From JAAZPG01 sp012797375 (GTDB lineage: Bacteria; Acidobacteriota; Aminicenantia; Aminicenantales; UBA4085), in NCBI GenBank assembly GCA_937868205.1, contig CALMMC010000124.1, forward strand, positions 46,229 through 110,228: a stretch of 64,000 nucleotides of DNA, read 5' to 3'. The position numbers and the translations under genes were made by a program. The notes beneath the pieces are model-generated. The model searched no databases, was not told where the DNA came from, and was given only the letters and a program-made list of their open reading frames with translations. Shown here one piece after another: positions 25,413-34,458 of this stretch (positions are counted from its first letter, which is position 1; each line of letters starts with the position of its first letter).

Positions 25413-27344
25413 TCACCAATGATTGATCGAGCTCGTGTCCGGGCCCGGGACGTAGGTGGGCACGATTTCCCGTAAAAGAGGAATGATCTCGGATTTCCGG
25501 CAGGACCCCGATTCGCAGGCATCAATCAGCCGGTCCACGCTTTTCCAGATATGGGCGGCATTCAAGGGTTTCGAATTCCTGGCCAGGAAGATTTTTCGAT
25601 GTTCCGTGGGCATCGCCCCTTCCTCGGCCATGATCAGCTCTTCGTAAAGCTTTTCGCCGGCCCGCAGTCCCGTGTAGACGATCATGATGTCGACATCCGG
25701 CTCCAATCCGCTCAGCCGGATCATCTCCCGGGCGAGTTCATCGATGGACACGAGCTCCCCCATGTCCAAGACGAACGCCTCGCCGCCTTTCCCCGCCGTC
25801 GCCGCCTCGAGGACGAGAAGGACCGCCTCCGAGACGGCCATGAAGTACCGCTTCATGTCGGCGTGGGTGACGGTGACCGGTCCGCCTTTCCGGATCTGCT
25901 CTTTGAACAGCGGGATAACGCTTCCCCGGCTTCCCAGGACATTGCCGAACCGGACGGAGATGAACCGGGTTCCGCCCATCGCGTTCAGCGCCCGCAGGAT
26001 TTCCTCCCCGGCCCGCTTCGAAGCCCCCATGACGCTCGTCGGGTTGATCGCCTTGTCGGTCGAGATGTTCACGAACCGTTCCGCCCCGTACCGCATGGCC
26101 GCTTCGCCGAGAATCCGGGTCCCCCGGATATTCGTCTTGACCGCTTCCTCGGGGTAGTGCTCCAGAATCGGGACGTGTTTGAGGGCGGCCGCGTGGAGGA
26201 CGATTTCCGGCCGCGTCTGCTCGAAGATCCGATCGATCTTGGCTTCATCGCGGATCGTCGCGACCACCGGGAGGACCCCGGCGACGGCGTTTTTCAGCCT
26301 GTTCACGACGTAGAAAAGCTCGGTCTCGTCGTTATCGAGAAGGATCAGCTCGCCCGGCTCGAATTGGCTGATCGTCCGGGCCAGCTCGCCGCCGATCGAT
26401 CCCCCCGCCCCGGAAACGAGCACGCGCTTGTTCTTGAGAAACGCCCGGATTCCCTCAAAGTTGATTTGAACGGGCGCCCGGCCAAGGAGGTCCTCGACCT
26501 CCACGTCCTTGATGTCCATCAGGGATACTTTCCCCTCCACGATGTCGTGGATGCCGGGAAGGAGCTTGATGCTCCGGACTTCCCCCGTCGAGCGGACCAG
26601 CTCGACGATTTTCCGAATGTCCTTCGAATTCACCGTCGGAATGGCGATCAGAACCTCGTCGACGCCGTTGCCGTGAAGGATTTGGGGGATATCCTGTCGT
26701 TTTCCCAGGACTTTCACCCCATGGATCTCCGTTCCCCGCTTCGCTTCGTCGTCGTCGACGAATCCGATTGGGAAATGGGCCGATTTCCGGTTTCCCGTCA
26801 TTTCCCGGGCGATCTGCTCTCCGGCCGTCCCCGCCCCGACGATCAGGACTTTTTTCCGACCCCGGCTCAAGCCTCTTTTGCGGAAATGGTACTCCCTCAA
26901 GGCGCGCTTGGATATCCGGAGCATCCCGAGCAGGACCAGGGTGAAATTGTAGTTGAGGAGAAGAACCGAACGGGGGATTTCCCTCATTCCGGCCAGCCAA
27001 TTGAACGCATAAATGATGACGATCAGCAAAAGATAGGACAAGGTCACGGCCTGCAGGAGCTTCAGCATGTCCTTCAGGCCGAAGAATCTCCAGGCGACAT
27101 TGTAGAGGCCGTGGAGGGCGATCATCGTGATCGTCACGACCACGACGACGCAGATCCTCACCCACAGGCCTTTGGTGAACGTCGCCGGGATGCGGCCGTC
27201 GAAGCGAAGCCAAAAGGAAAGATAAACGGACAGGGCGATCAGGACGGCGTCGGCGGTTAAGAAAAAAACCTTCCTTTTGAGCACCGTGGGCCGGAAAACC
27301 GGCGCGATTTTTGATTCGAAACGGGCGGTTTCGCTTTTTCCCAT
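25413..27344 (-). CDS. Membrane nucleoside-diphosphate-sugar 4,6-dehydratase (PglF/WbpM/CapD family)
   Basis: 643 residues, full length for the membrane form. Four hydrophobic helices occupy about residues 25-135. A first Rossmann unit (KKVLIVGAGTAGEQ, about 165) is followed by the catalytic SDR domain: VLVSGAGGSIGGELA (about 308), LHAAALKHVPILEHYP, and STDKAINPTSVMGASKR (about 425), where the usual catalytic Tyr is replaced in the way typical for this family. Such enzymes turn UDP-GlcNAc into UDP-4-keto-6-deoxy-GlcNAc at the inner membrane. With the aminotransferase, acetyltransferase and PglC-like genes just upstream it probably supplies a diamino sugar. Confidence 0.9.
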   Translation of the reverse strand: MGKSETARFESKIAPVFRPTVLKRKVFFLTADAVLIALSVYLSFWLRFDGRIPATFTKGLWVRICVVVVVTITMIALHGLYNVAWRFFGLKDMLKLLQAVTLSYLLLIVIIYAFNWLAGMREIPRSVLLLNYNFTLVLLGMLRISKRALREYHFRKRGLSRGRKKVLIVGAGTAGEQIAREMTGNRKSAHFPIGFVDDDEAKRGTEIHGVKVLGKRQDIPQILHGNGVDEVLIAIPTVNSKDIRKIVELVRSTGEVRSIKLLPGIHDIVEGKVSLMDIKDVEVEDLLGRAPVQINFEGIRAFLKNKRVLVSGAGGSIGGELARTISQFEPGELILLDNDETELFYVVNRLKNAVAGVLPVVATIRDEAKIDRIFEQTRPEIVLHAAALKHVPILEHYPEEAVKTNIRGTRILGEAAMRYGAERFVNISTDKAINPTSVMGASKRAGEEILRALNAMGGTRFISVRFGNVLGSRGSVIPLFKEQIRKGGPVTVTHADMKRYFMAVSEAVLLVLEAATAGKGGEAFVLDMGELVSIDELAREMIRLSGLEPDVDIMIVYTGLRAGEKLYEELIMAEEGAMPTEHRKIFLARNSKPLNAAHIWKSVDRLIDACESGSCRKSEIIPLLREIVPTYVPGPDTSSINHW

Positions 27345-27378
27345 TCCTTCGTCACGTCCTTTTCAGGGGACGGTAAAC

Positions 27379-27407
27379 AATATACTCTTTCGGCCCGGGC
27401 ATTTCAA
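27379..27407 (-). promoter_or_regulatory. Putative promoter of the CapD/PglF-family gene
   Basis: Minus-strand TTGAAA (27402-27407) and TATATT (27379-27384) with a 17-base spacer. The -35 box overlaps the stop codon of the aminotransferase gene. Confidence 0.5.
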
Positions 27408-28600
27408 ACCGCCTCTTCCCCGCCCCGGGCGGAAAGAATCTCTTTCAGGGACCGGCAGATGTACGCCAGCTCCTCCAGCCGCAAGTCCGGATAGATGGGG
27501 AGGGAAAGGCAGCCGTTCCAGATCCGCTCCGAATTCGGATAGTCGGCCGGATTCAGACCGTACCTTTCCCGGTAATACGTCATCCGGTACAAGGGTTTAT
27601 AATGGACGGACGTCCCGATGCCGCGATCGGCGAGCCGCTCCACGCACCGGTCCCGGGAGAGCGGGGCTTTCGGCGTGAGAACGACCGGAAACAAGTGCCA
27701 GGCATGATCCTCGAATCCGACCTGGAGCTTTGGCAGATCGAGCCCCGGGATTCCGGCCAGCGCTTCCATGTAATAGCGGGCGCAGCGTTCGCGCCCTTTC
27801 CGCAGCGCCTCGGCCCGCTCCAATTGAGCCAAGCCGATGGCCGCGGAGACGTCGGGCAGGTTGTATTTGAAGCCGGGGGCGACCACGTCGTACTCCCAGG
27901 ACGGCTTGTCGGACACGTAGCGGTTCCAAATATCGCGGTCGATGCCGTGAAGCCGCATCACTTTCGCCCGGGCGGCGACGCGATCGTCGGCCGTGACCAG
28001 CATCCCGCCCTCGGCCGTGGTGATCGTCTTGTTGGCGTAGAAGCTGAAACACGTGACGTCGCCGAAGGTTCCGACCAGGCGGCCGCCGCGCCGCGAGGGA
28101 AAGGCATGGGCCGCGTCCTCGACGACGCGGATTCCCTTCCGCCGGCAGACGTCGAGGATCCCCGCCCCTTTCTCAACGGTCATAGCCGCCGCCTGGCCGC
28201 CGTAATGTACGACCACCACCGTCTTCACTTCAGGGAAACGCCGGACGGCTTCTTCCAGGATCTCCGTCGTCAAAAGCGAAGTTCCGTATTCAACATCCAG
28301 GAAGACGGGATCAGCATTAAGGTAACGGATGACCTCGGCCGAGGCGGTGAACGTCATCGCCGGGACGAAGACCTTTGAGCCGGGCCCAACGCCGATCGCT
28401 TCCAGGGCCAGGTGGAGGGCGGCCGTGCCGGAATTGACGGCGCAGGCATGGCGGGCCCCGACCGCCGCCCCGAACTTTTTCTCGAATTCCAGGGTCTTGG
28501 AAGCCGTCGTCAGCCAGCCGCTTTCGAGGACCTCCCGGACGTAGGCCAACTCGTTCCCGTCGCACAAAACGCGGCTGTAAGGGATTTTCATCTCAGCCAT
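27404..28600 (-). CDS. DegT/DnrJ/EryC1 sugar aminotransferase, PglE-like
   Basis: 398 residues, PLP-dependent. Typical segments are SGWLTTASKTLEFE (about 28), VNSGTAALHLALEAIGVG (about 58), PAMTFTASAEVIRYL, VVVVHYGGQA, VVEDAAHAFPS (Asp binds the PLP nitrogen, about 160) and FSFYANKTITTAEGGM with the Schiff-base Lys (about 187). The GWLTT and FYANKTITTAEGG forms are those of C4 sugar aminotransferases (PglE, ArnB-like) rather than the C3 enzyme WbpE. It lies between the PglF-type dehydratase and the PglC-type transferase, which supports action on UDP-4-keto-6-deoxy-GlcNAc. Confidence 0.85.
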   Translation of the reverse strand: MAEMKIPYSRVLCDGNELAYVREVLESGWLTTASKTLEFEKKFGAAVGARHACAVNSGTAALHLALEAIGVGPGSKVFVPAMTFTASAEVIRYLNADPVFLDVEYGTSLLTTEILEEAVRRFPEVKTVVVVHYGGQAAAMTVEKGAGILDVCRRKGIRVVEDAAHAFPSRRGGRLVGTFGDVTCFSFYANKTITTAEGGMLVTADDRVAARAKVMRLHGIDRDIWNRYVSDKPSWEYDVVAPGFKYNLPDVSAAIGLAQLERAEALRKGRERCARYYMEALAGIPGLDLPKLQVGFEDHAWHLFPVVLTPKAPLSRDRCVERLADRGIGTSVHYKPLYRMTYYRERYGLNPADYPNSERIWNGCLSLPIYPDLRLEELAYICRSLKEILSARGGEEAV

Positions 28601-28618
28601 GCCGGCACCTGCCTTCCT

Positions 28619-29212
28619 TCAGAACTTGAGGACGGCCGCGATCGTTTTAAAGATCAGGCCGAGGTCGCGGCCGAAGCGGGGCGGGCCCTCGGCGTATCGC
28701 TCGTAGAGATCCAGCTTGCGGGGAAGGATCTCGTTTCGGTAGACGGCTTCCGGATCGGCCGCCGCCGCCAGCAGCTCCTCCTCGTTCCGGTAGATGATGG
28801 ACGCCGGATCGGTGATCCCCGGCTTGACCCGGTGGACGACCGCCCACCGCCGCGGATAGGCCGCCACCCACTTCGACACCTCGGGCCGGGGACCGACCAT
28901 CGACATGTCCCCCTTCAGCACGTTGAACAGCTGGGGCCACTCGTCGATTTTGGTCTTGCGAAGAAACCGGCCGAAGGATGTCACCCGGCGGGAATCGCCG
29001 GGCTCGAATCCGCCGCCCTCGCCTTCCGAGGCCGGGATCATCGTTCGAAACTTGAAAAGCGAAAACGGCCGCCCCGCCCTTCCGATCCGCGTTTGGCGGA
29101 AAAGGACCGGCCGGCCGTCGGCGAGAAAAATCAAGACGGCCACGAGCAGGAAAACCGGCGAAAGCAAAAGCAGCCCCAGCCCGGACGCCCCGAGGTCAAA
29201 CGCTCTTTTCAT
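28619..29212 (-). CDS. Undecaprenyl-phosphate sugar phosphotransferase, PglC-like (initiating enzyme)
   Basis: 197 residues, the small monotopic type. One N-terminal hydrophobic segment (LGLLLLSPVFLLVAVLIFL, about 10-30) is followed by the bacterial sugar transferase signatures PVLFRQTRIGRAG, FSLFKFRTM, TKIDEWPQLFNVLKGDMS with the catalytic Asp-Glu pair, and MVGPRPEV. It moves a sugar phosphate from a UDP-sugar to undecaprenyl phosphate at the inner membrane, the first step in building a repeat unit. The ATG at 29212 lies inside the end of the acetyltransferase gene (17-base overlap). Confidence 0.9.
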   Translation of the reverse strand: MKRAFDLGASGLGLLLLSPVFLLVAVLIFLADGRPVLFRQTRIGRAGRPFSLFKFRTMIPASEGEGGGFEPGDSRRVTSFGRFLRKTKIDEWPQLFNVLKGDMSMVGPRPEVSKWVAAYPRRWAVVHRVKPGITDPASIIYRNEEELLAAAADPEAVYRNEILPRKLDLYERYAEGPPRFGRDLGLIFKTIAAVLKF

Positions 29213-29873
29213 CACTCGCCGCGGCCGACCGAAGACCGAGCTCCCCGGCAAAGGCCTCATCCAAATAGGCGACATAGAAGACCGTGTCCTCGGTTTCCAA
29301 TTCCGGCGTTTCGATCCATCGGCCCTTGATAAAAACCCTGCGGCTCGGCTGGTTGATCTTGTAACTTCCCGCCCGAATCGCCCGGCTTCTCCGTCTTCGG
29401 CTGTCGGTTTTCGTCTCCTCGACCAGAGCCGGGAAAATGCCCCGACCGCGGCAATTCTTGTCGACGACCCCGATCGTCATCTGGGCGAATCCGGGCTGGT
29501 CGGCGATTTTTCTGCCGGCGCTCGTCACATCCGGCCGGCGGAAAAGACGGCTCCAGAGCTTATGATTGAAAAGCAGCGCCGGCCTCCGGACCAGGCTGAC
29601 GGCGAACGCGGGAAGGCAGGCCAGAAACATCGGCCGGGTGAACGGGCCGTCGCAGACGGCCACAATCCCGACGATTTTTCCTTCTCTCTCGGCGACCAGG
29701 GCATAGGACACCGCGCTCGTCACGAGCCAGCGGTACATCGCCCGGACATAATGCCGGCCGAGCATGGCCGGGACGTGCTCGCCGAATTTGAAGGAATCGC
29801 AATGGAGAGCCGTCATATCCTCCAAGTCCCCCCGCCCGGCCAGCCGAATAACGGGATCGTCGGAATGAGTCAT
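29196..29873 (-). CDS. GNAT-family N-acetyltransferase
   Basis: 225 residues. The GNAT core can be followed: IRLAGRGDLEDMTALH at the start, SYALVAEREGKIVGIVAV (beta strands 2-3, about 57-75) and the acetyl-CoA loop region MTIGVVDKNCRGRGIFPALVEE with the RGRG type (Q/RxxGxG/A) motif (about 135). It overlaps the WbuB-like gene upstream and the PglC-like gene downstream. An amino sugar made by the PglF/PglE-like pair is the likely acceptor. PglD itself is a left-handed beta-helix protein, so this would be a non-homologous substitute, as PseH is in the pseudaminic acid route. That role is inference. Confidence 0.75.
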   Translation of the reverse strand: MTHSDDPVIRLAGRGDLEDMTALHCDSFKFGEHVPAMLGRHYVRAMYRWLVTSAVSYALVAEREGKIVGIVAVCDGPFTRPMFLACLPAFAVSLVRRPALLFNHKLWSRLFRRPDVTSAGRKIADQPGFAQMTIGVVDKNCRGRGIFPALVEETKTDSRRRRSRAIRAGSYKINQPSRRVFIKGRWIETPELETEDTVFYVAYLDEAFAGELGLRSAAASDEKSV

Positions 29874-31117
29874 CGTCCCCCTTCCTTTCTCCGCGGCCGG
29901 ACGGCCGCCTCTTCGAATACCGCCGTCATCCGGCCGACGCCGATGGAAAACGCCAGCTCCTTCCGGTAGAACTCGGCGTTTCTTCTCCCCATCGTCTCCC
30001 GCTCATTCCAGGAAAGGGAGGCCAGCCCCAGGACCGCCTCGGCCAGGGCGGCCGGATCTTCGGGGCGGCATGTCCAGGCTCCTCCGGCCCGGGCCGCCAG
30101 CTCGGCCGCGCTTCCCCGGATCGCCAGGAGAACCGGTTTTCCCGCGGCCAAGGAGGCTTGGGTTTTCTGGGGAATCCCCATCCGGGCCAGGGGATCGTCC
30201 TTCAGATGCACGAGAAGCACGTCGGCCCGGGCCGTGATCCGGCCCAGGCTCTCCGGCGCCTGCCGGGGAATGAACAGGACGTTTTTCTGCCCGCGGCCGT
30301 CGGCCTTTTTCTTCAAGGCCGATTCCTCCACTCCGTCTCCGACAAAAACGAAGCGGATGTCCGGACGTTTTTCCTCGATCAAGAAAGCGGCGTCTAAGAC
30401 GCCGCCCAAGGCCTGGAGCGCTCCGAAATTGCCGGAATAAACGACATTGAACCGGCCGGCGAGCCCGAACGGATCGGATCCCTCCCCGTCCGTTTCCCCC
30501 GGAAGCGACCGTTCGTCGCACCAATTATAGACGACCTCGATTTTCTTCTCGGGAACGCCCCGGGCCTCCAAGCATTTTTTGTATCCGTTCGAAAGAACGA
30601 TGATTTTCCGGGCCAGCCGGTAGGTCGCCTTGCTCCAAGCCCCCAAAACGGCTGAAACGCCGGGAAGAGAAAGCATTCCAGTCACGGTCACGCTTTCCGG
30701 CCACATGTCCTGGACGTCGAGGACGTACGGCGTCCCGAACATCATCCGGAACACCATCGCCGGCCAGGCCAGCGTGGCCGGCCCCTGGTAGACATGAACG
30801 ACGTCGGGGCGGGCGACCAACGGCGGCCCCAGCAGGGCGGCCGTGCCGGCCAAACTCAGATATCCTGCCGTCCGCCGGACGGCCGAACGGTCGTGGCTCG
30901 GATACATCATGACGCGGGTGACGGGGACGCCGTCGAGGATTTCCCGCATCCACGGCCGGATCCGGTAGCCGGGATAGACTTTCCCGGCGGGATAATGGGG
31001 GAATCCCGTCAACACTTCGACGTCATGGCCGCGGCGGACCAACTCCCGGGCAAAGGCCAAACCCTTCAAATGGTTCGGCTCCGGCTGGAACAGCGGCGTC
31101 AGGAGAAGAACGCGCAT
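29870..31117 (-). CDS. Glycosyltransferase WbuB-like (GT4), putative L-fucosamine transferase
   Basis: 415 residues with two GT-B domains. The N-terminal half has LLLTPLFQPEPNHLKGLAFARELVRRGH cut by GFPHYPAGKVYPGY, typical of WbuB and CapM relatives; the C-terminal half has FNVVYSGNFGALQAL (about 228), RFVFVGDG, DVLLVHLKDDPL and MGIPQKTQASLAAGKPVL (about 330). In E. coli O26 and S. aureus type 5/8 loci such a gene follows the three UDP-FucNAc genes, as here. The ATG at 31117 shares a base with the capG stop (TGATG). Transfer of FucNAc is inferred from position and similarity. Confidence 0.85.
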   Translation of the reverse strand: MRVLLLTPLFQPEPNHLKGLAFARELVRRGHDVEVLTGFPHYPAGKVYPGYRIRPWMREILDGVPVTRVMMYPSHDRSAVRRTAGYLSLAGTAALLGPPLVARPDVVHVYQGPATLAWPAMVFRMMFGTPYVLDVQDMWPESVTVTGMLSLPGVSAVLGAWSKATYRLARKIIVLSNGYKKCLEARGVPEKKIEVVYNWCDERSLPGETDGEGSDPFGLAGRFNVVYSGNFGALQALGGVLDAAFLIEEKRPDIRFVFVGDGVEESALKKKADGRGQKNVLFIPRQAPESLGRITARADVLLVHLKDDPLARMGIPQKTQASLAAGKPVLLAIRGSAAELAARAGGAWTCRPEDPAALAEAVLGLASLSWNERETMGRRNAEFYRKELAFSIGVGRMTAVFEEAAVRPRRKEGGR

Positions 31118-32250
31118 CAATCGGCCGCGCGCCACACCGTCCGGTTCACATAGTCCGTGTAGCTCAGGACGATCCGGAGGACTTTTTCGGACACGTTGGG
31201 AACGTCATAATCCGCGACGATCCGCGGTCCCCGGCACTCGCCGCGCGGCTGGGTGGCCAGGACGGCCAAGCCGCGGCGGACGTTTTCGTAATCCAAGCCG
31301 GTCATCATCACCGCTCCTTCCTCCATCCCCTCGGGGCGCTCATGGGCTTCCCGGATGTTGAGGGCCGGGAAGTTGAGGATGGAGGATTCCTCGGTGATCG
31401 TCCCGCTGTCGGAAAGGACGGCGCAGGCCTCGAGCTCGAGCTTCACGTAATCCGTGAATCCGAACGGCTTTTCCAGCATTATCCCAGGGGCCAAGGCCGG
31501 TTTCCGGGCCTCGATGATTTTTCGGGTCCGGGGGTGGGTGGTCACGACGACTTTCTTTTTTCCGTCTCCGGCCAGGCCGTTGAGGATTTTCATCAGCCCA
31601 TCGAACGGCTTGGACGAATCGACGTTTTCCTCCCGGTGGGCGCTGACTACGTAATACTCGCCGGGCCGGAGCTTCAGCCGCTCGAGAACGCCGGATTTCT
31701 TAATCTTGGGAAGGTAATGATGCAGGACTTCGAACATCGGGCTGCCCGTCTTGATGACCCGGTCCGGCGGAAGCCCCTCGCGGAGGAGGTACTCTCGGGA
31801 AATCGCGCTGTAGGGAAGGTTGACGTCGGCGAGGTGGTCGACGATCCGCCGGTTGATCTCCTCGGGGACGCGCTGGTCGAAGCACCGGTTGCCCGCTTCC
31901 ATGTGGAAAATCGGGATTTTCCGCCGCTTGGCCGGATAAGCGGCCAGGCAGCTGTTCGTGTCTCCCAGGACAAGCAGCGCGTCCGGGCGGTCGCGGTCCA
32001 GGACGGCGTCCATCCGCTCGATGATCCGCCCGATCGTTTCGCAGGGGGTCGCCCCGGCCGCTTCCAGGAAGCGGTTCGGCTTGCGGATCTCGAGGTCCTC
32101 GAAAAAGACCTGGTTCAGCTCATAGTCGTAATTCTGGCCGGTATGGACGAGGACATGCTCGCATTCCCGGTCCAAGGCCGGAATCACCCGGGACAGGCGG
32201 ATGATCTCGGGGCGCGTTCCGACGACGGTCATCACCTTAAGCTTTTTCAT
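31117..32250 (-). CDS. capG: UDP-N-acetylglucosamine 2-epimerase-like (CapG/FnlC)
   Basis: 377 residues of the non-hydrolysing 2-epimerase family: VVGTRPEIIRLSRVIPAL at the start, VHTGQNYDYELNQVFFEDL, VLGDTNSCLAAY, HMEAGNRCFDQRVPEEINRRIVD (split by the catalytic region, about 115-135), VVSAHREENVD and SDSGTITEESSIL (about 285). The CFDQRVPEE form is that of CapG/FnlC enzymes, which epimerise the product of CapF to UDP-N-acetyl-L-fucosamine, rather than WecB. The operon order capE-capF-capG and 14-base overlap with capF support this. Confidence 0.9.
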   Translation of the reverse strand: MKKLKVMTVVGTRPEIIRLSRVIPALDRECEHVLVHTGQNYDYELNQVFFEDLEIRKPNRFLEAAGATPCETIGRIIERMDAVLDRDRPDALLVLGDTNSCLAAYPAKRRKIPIFHMEAGNRCFDQRVPEEINRRIVDHLADVNLPYSAISREYLLREGLPPDRVIKTGSPMFEVLHHYLPKIKKSGVLERLKLRPGEYYVVSAHREENVDSSKPFDGLMKILNGLAGDGKKKVVVTTHPRTRKIIEARKPALAPGIMLEKPFGFTDYVKLELEACAVLSDSGTITEESSILNFPALNIREAHERPEGMEEGAVMMTGLDYENVRRGLAVLATQPRGECRGPRIVADYDVPNVSEKVLRIVLSYTDYVNRTVWRAAD

Positions 32251-33367
32251 TTCTCACCTTTGCCGCGAACGTGTCGGGCCGGGCCGGGTCGAAGATCTCG
32301 CTGGCCCAGAAAAGAACGATCATCTCCGCGGTCCCGACATTCTCGATGGAATGGGTCCAGCCGGGCGGGATGTCCACGACCCGCATCTCCCGTCCGCAGA
32401 CGGGATATTCGATGATCTCGCCCGTCGTCAGGCGACGGAAGCGGATGACCGCCTCTCCTTCGAGAACAACGAACTTTTCAACCTTGGAGTCGTGATAATG
32501 ATTTCCCCGGGTGACTCCCGGACGGGTCCGGGAAACGAAGATCTGGCCGTGGCCGCCGAGCTTGAGCAGCTCGGCCAGCGCCCCCCGTTCGTCTTCCCGG
32601 ACCGCCAGGTCGTAGTCAAACTCCTCTTCGGGAAGGTAAGAGACGTACGTCCCGAAGAGCCGGCGGTCGAAAGGATCGTCCAAGGCCGGCTGGGCCAGGG
32701 TTTCCCGGACGGCCCGGAACGCCTGGATCTTCCCGGCCAACGCCCCCAAAGAGACGCGGAAGACCGGCGTCACGGAAAGAAAGGACGCGCCGCCGGGGCC
32801 GGGGCCGGCCTTGAGAGCGGCCAGAAAGGCGGCGACGACGTCGTCCACATGGACAAGATCGATTTCCCGGTCCGGATCGGATATCGAAATCGGCAGATCC
32901 CGGGCGATATTGTGGCAGAACGTGGCCACGACGGAGTTATAATTCGGCCGGCACCATTTGCCGAAGACGCCGGGCAGGCGGAAAATCCGGACGGCCGCCC
33001 CGGTTCGGCGGTGGAAATCGAGGAGAGCGTCTTCAGCCCGTTTCTTGGAGCGGCCGTAGGGATTGTCCAAGAGGGCCTGGATCGAGGAGGAAAGGACGAC
33101 CAGCGGACGGCGGCCGCGGCGCTCGAGGCCCGCAAGGACCGCCGCCAGGGAGCCGACGTTTCCGTCCTCAAATTCGTTTTCCTTTTCCGGCCGGTTGACT
33201 CCGGCCAAGTGAATGACGGCTTCCGCTTCGTCAAGGCCGCGCTCCAGGACCGCGGCCGCCGTCCCGAGATCGACGCCGATGATTTCGGTCCCGGCTTCGC
33301 GGCCCAAGGCCAGCCGGAGATTCTTTCCGATGAATCCCTCGGCCCCGGTGACGAGTACCCGGTTCAT
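32237..33367 (-). CDS. capF: Bifunctional CapF/FnlB-type reductase with C-terminal cupin
   Basis: 376 residues with two domains: an N-terminal NAD(P)-binding SDR domain (VLVTGAEGFIGKNL, VIHLAGVNRP, SSSIQALLDNPYGRSKK) and a C-terminal cupin from about residue 275 (VTRGNHYHDSKVEKFVVL, IPPGWTHSIENVG). In S. aureus CapF the cupin epimerises C3 of the CapE product, using a metal held by His residues, and the SDR domain reduces it. Both metal-type His (NHYHD) and the second His (GWTHS) are present. Encoded between capE and capG with short overlaps on both sides. Confidence 0.93.
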   Translation of the reverse strand: MNRVLVTGAEGFIGKNLRLALGREAGTEIIGVDLGTAAAVLERGLDEAEAVIHLAGVNRPEKENEFEDGNVGSLAAVLAGLERRGRRPLVVLSSSIQALLDNPYGRSKKRAEDALLDFHRRTGAAVRIFRLPGVFGKWCRPNYNSVVATFCHNIARDLPISISDPDREIDLVHVDDVVAAFLAALKAGPGPGGASFLSVTPVFRVSLGALAGKIQAFRAVRETLAQPALDDPFDRRLFGTYVSYLPEEEFDYDLAVREDERGALAELLKLGGHGQIFVSRTRPGVTRGNHYHDSKVEKFVVLEGEAVIRFRRLTTGEIIEYPVCGREMRVVDIPPGWTHSIENVGTAEMIVLFWASEIFDPARPDTFAAKVRNEKA

Positions 33368-34383
33368 TTCGATTCCGTCCCAAGCTCGTCCCGAACCAGG
33401 GCGAGCTTCATCAAGAGATCGGCCATTTCGCCGGTGTCGAGACGCCGGGTGTTGTGGGAGTTATAGTCGTTTTCCTTCGAAACGCGCTCCTGCCCCTCGG
33501 TGAAATAAAGATTGTAATCCAGTCCTCGGTTGTCGGCCGGGATGCGGTAGTAATCCCCGAGGTCCTCGGCCCGGGCCAGCTCCTCCCGGGTCAGCAGCGT
33601 TTCGTAAAGCTTTTCGCCGTGGCGGGTGCCGATACTCTGAAGGGGATTCCGGGCCTTGAAGATCTCCAGCAGCGCCCGGGCCAGCGTCTCGATGGTCGCC
33701 GCCGGCGCTTTCTGGACGAAGATGTCCCCCGGCCGGGCATTTTTGAAGGCATAGAGAACGAGATCGACGGCGTCGTCGATCGTCATCATGAACCGGGTCA
33801 TCTTTGGATCGGTGATCGTCAGCGGCTTCCCCTGCTTGATCTGCTCGATGAAAAGCGGGATGACCGATCCGCGCGAGGCCATGACGTTGCCGTACCGTGT
33901 CCCGCAGAAAACGGTCTTTTCGTTCCCGCCCAGGCGGGCCTTGGCGACCATGAGCTTTTCCATCAGGGCCTTGGACAACCCCATGGCGTTGATCGGGTAG
34001 ACGGACTTGTCGGTCGAGAGGACGATGACGCTCGAGGCCCCGGCTTCGGCCGCGGTGTTCATGACATTTTCCGCGCCCAAGGCATTGGTCCGGATCGCCT
34101 CCATGGGATAAAACTCGCAGGACGGAACCTGCTTGAGGGCGGCCGCGTGAAAGACGAGATCGACGCCGGCCATGGCCGGCGCGAGGCTGTCGGCCTGGCG
34201 GACATCGCCGATGATAAACTTGAGCTTGGGGCTCTTGTAGGCCAGCCGCATGTCCTCCTGTTTCTTCTCGTCCCGGGAGAAAACGCGGATCTCCCGGATG
34301 TCGGTCTTGAGGAAGCGGCCGAGGACGGCATTGCCGAACGTCCCCGTTCCGCCGGTGATAAGGAGAACCTTGTTTTTAAACAT
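33364..34383 (-). CDS. capE: UDP-GlcNAc 4,6-dehydratase/5-epimerase (CapE/FnlA)
   Basis: 339 residues. The SDR core has LLITGGTGTFGNAVL (about 10), VFSRDEKKQEDMR, FHAAALKQVPSCEF (about 82), and STDKSVYPINAMGLSKALMEK (about 127) in two pieces, in which Met replaces the usual catalytic Tyr; this is the CapE/FlaA1 inverting type. It begins the UDP-L-FucNAc route from UDP-GlcNAc. The end TRRLDTGEM and YNSHNTR are also family features. The downstream capF starts four bases before its stop. Confidence 0.93.
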   Translation of the reverse strand: MFKNKVLLITGGTGTFGNAVLGRFLKTDIREIRVFSRDEKKQEDMRLAYKSPKLKFIIGDVRQADSLAPAMAGVDLVFHAAALKQVPSCEFYPMEAIRTNALGAENVMNTAAEAGASSVIVLSTDKSVYPINAMGLSKALMEKLMVAKARLGGNEKTVFCGTRYGNVMASRGSVIPLFIEQIKQGKPLTITDPKMTRFMMTIDDAVDLVLYAFKNARPGDIFVQKAPAATIETLARALLEIFKARNPLQSIGTRHGEKLYETLLTREELARAEDLGDYYRIPADNRGLDYNLYFTEGQERVSKENDYNSHNTRRLDTGEMADLLMKLALVRDELGTESK

Positions 34384-34458
34384 GGGCGGATCATTTCCCC
34401 CTGAGGGCGTTTTTCATCACAGCGATTGGATTCAAATTATGCCTCCTCCCGGATGAAG

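Noticed and set aside
25551..27260. Long plus-strand open frame opposite the CapD/PglF-family gene
   Set aside because: Antisense shadow of a conserved gene; Asp/Arg/Gly-rich without domains.
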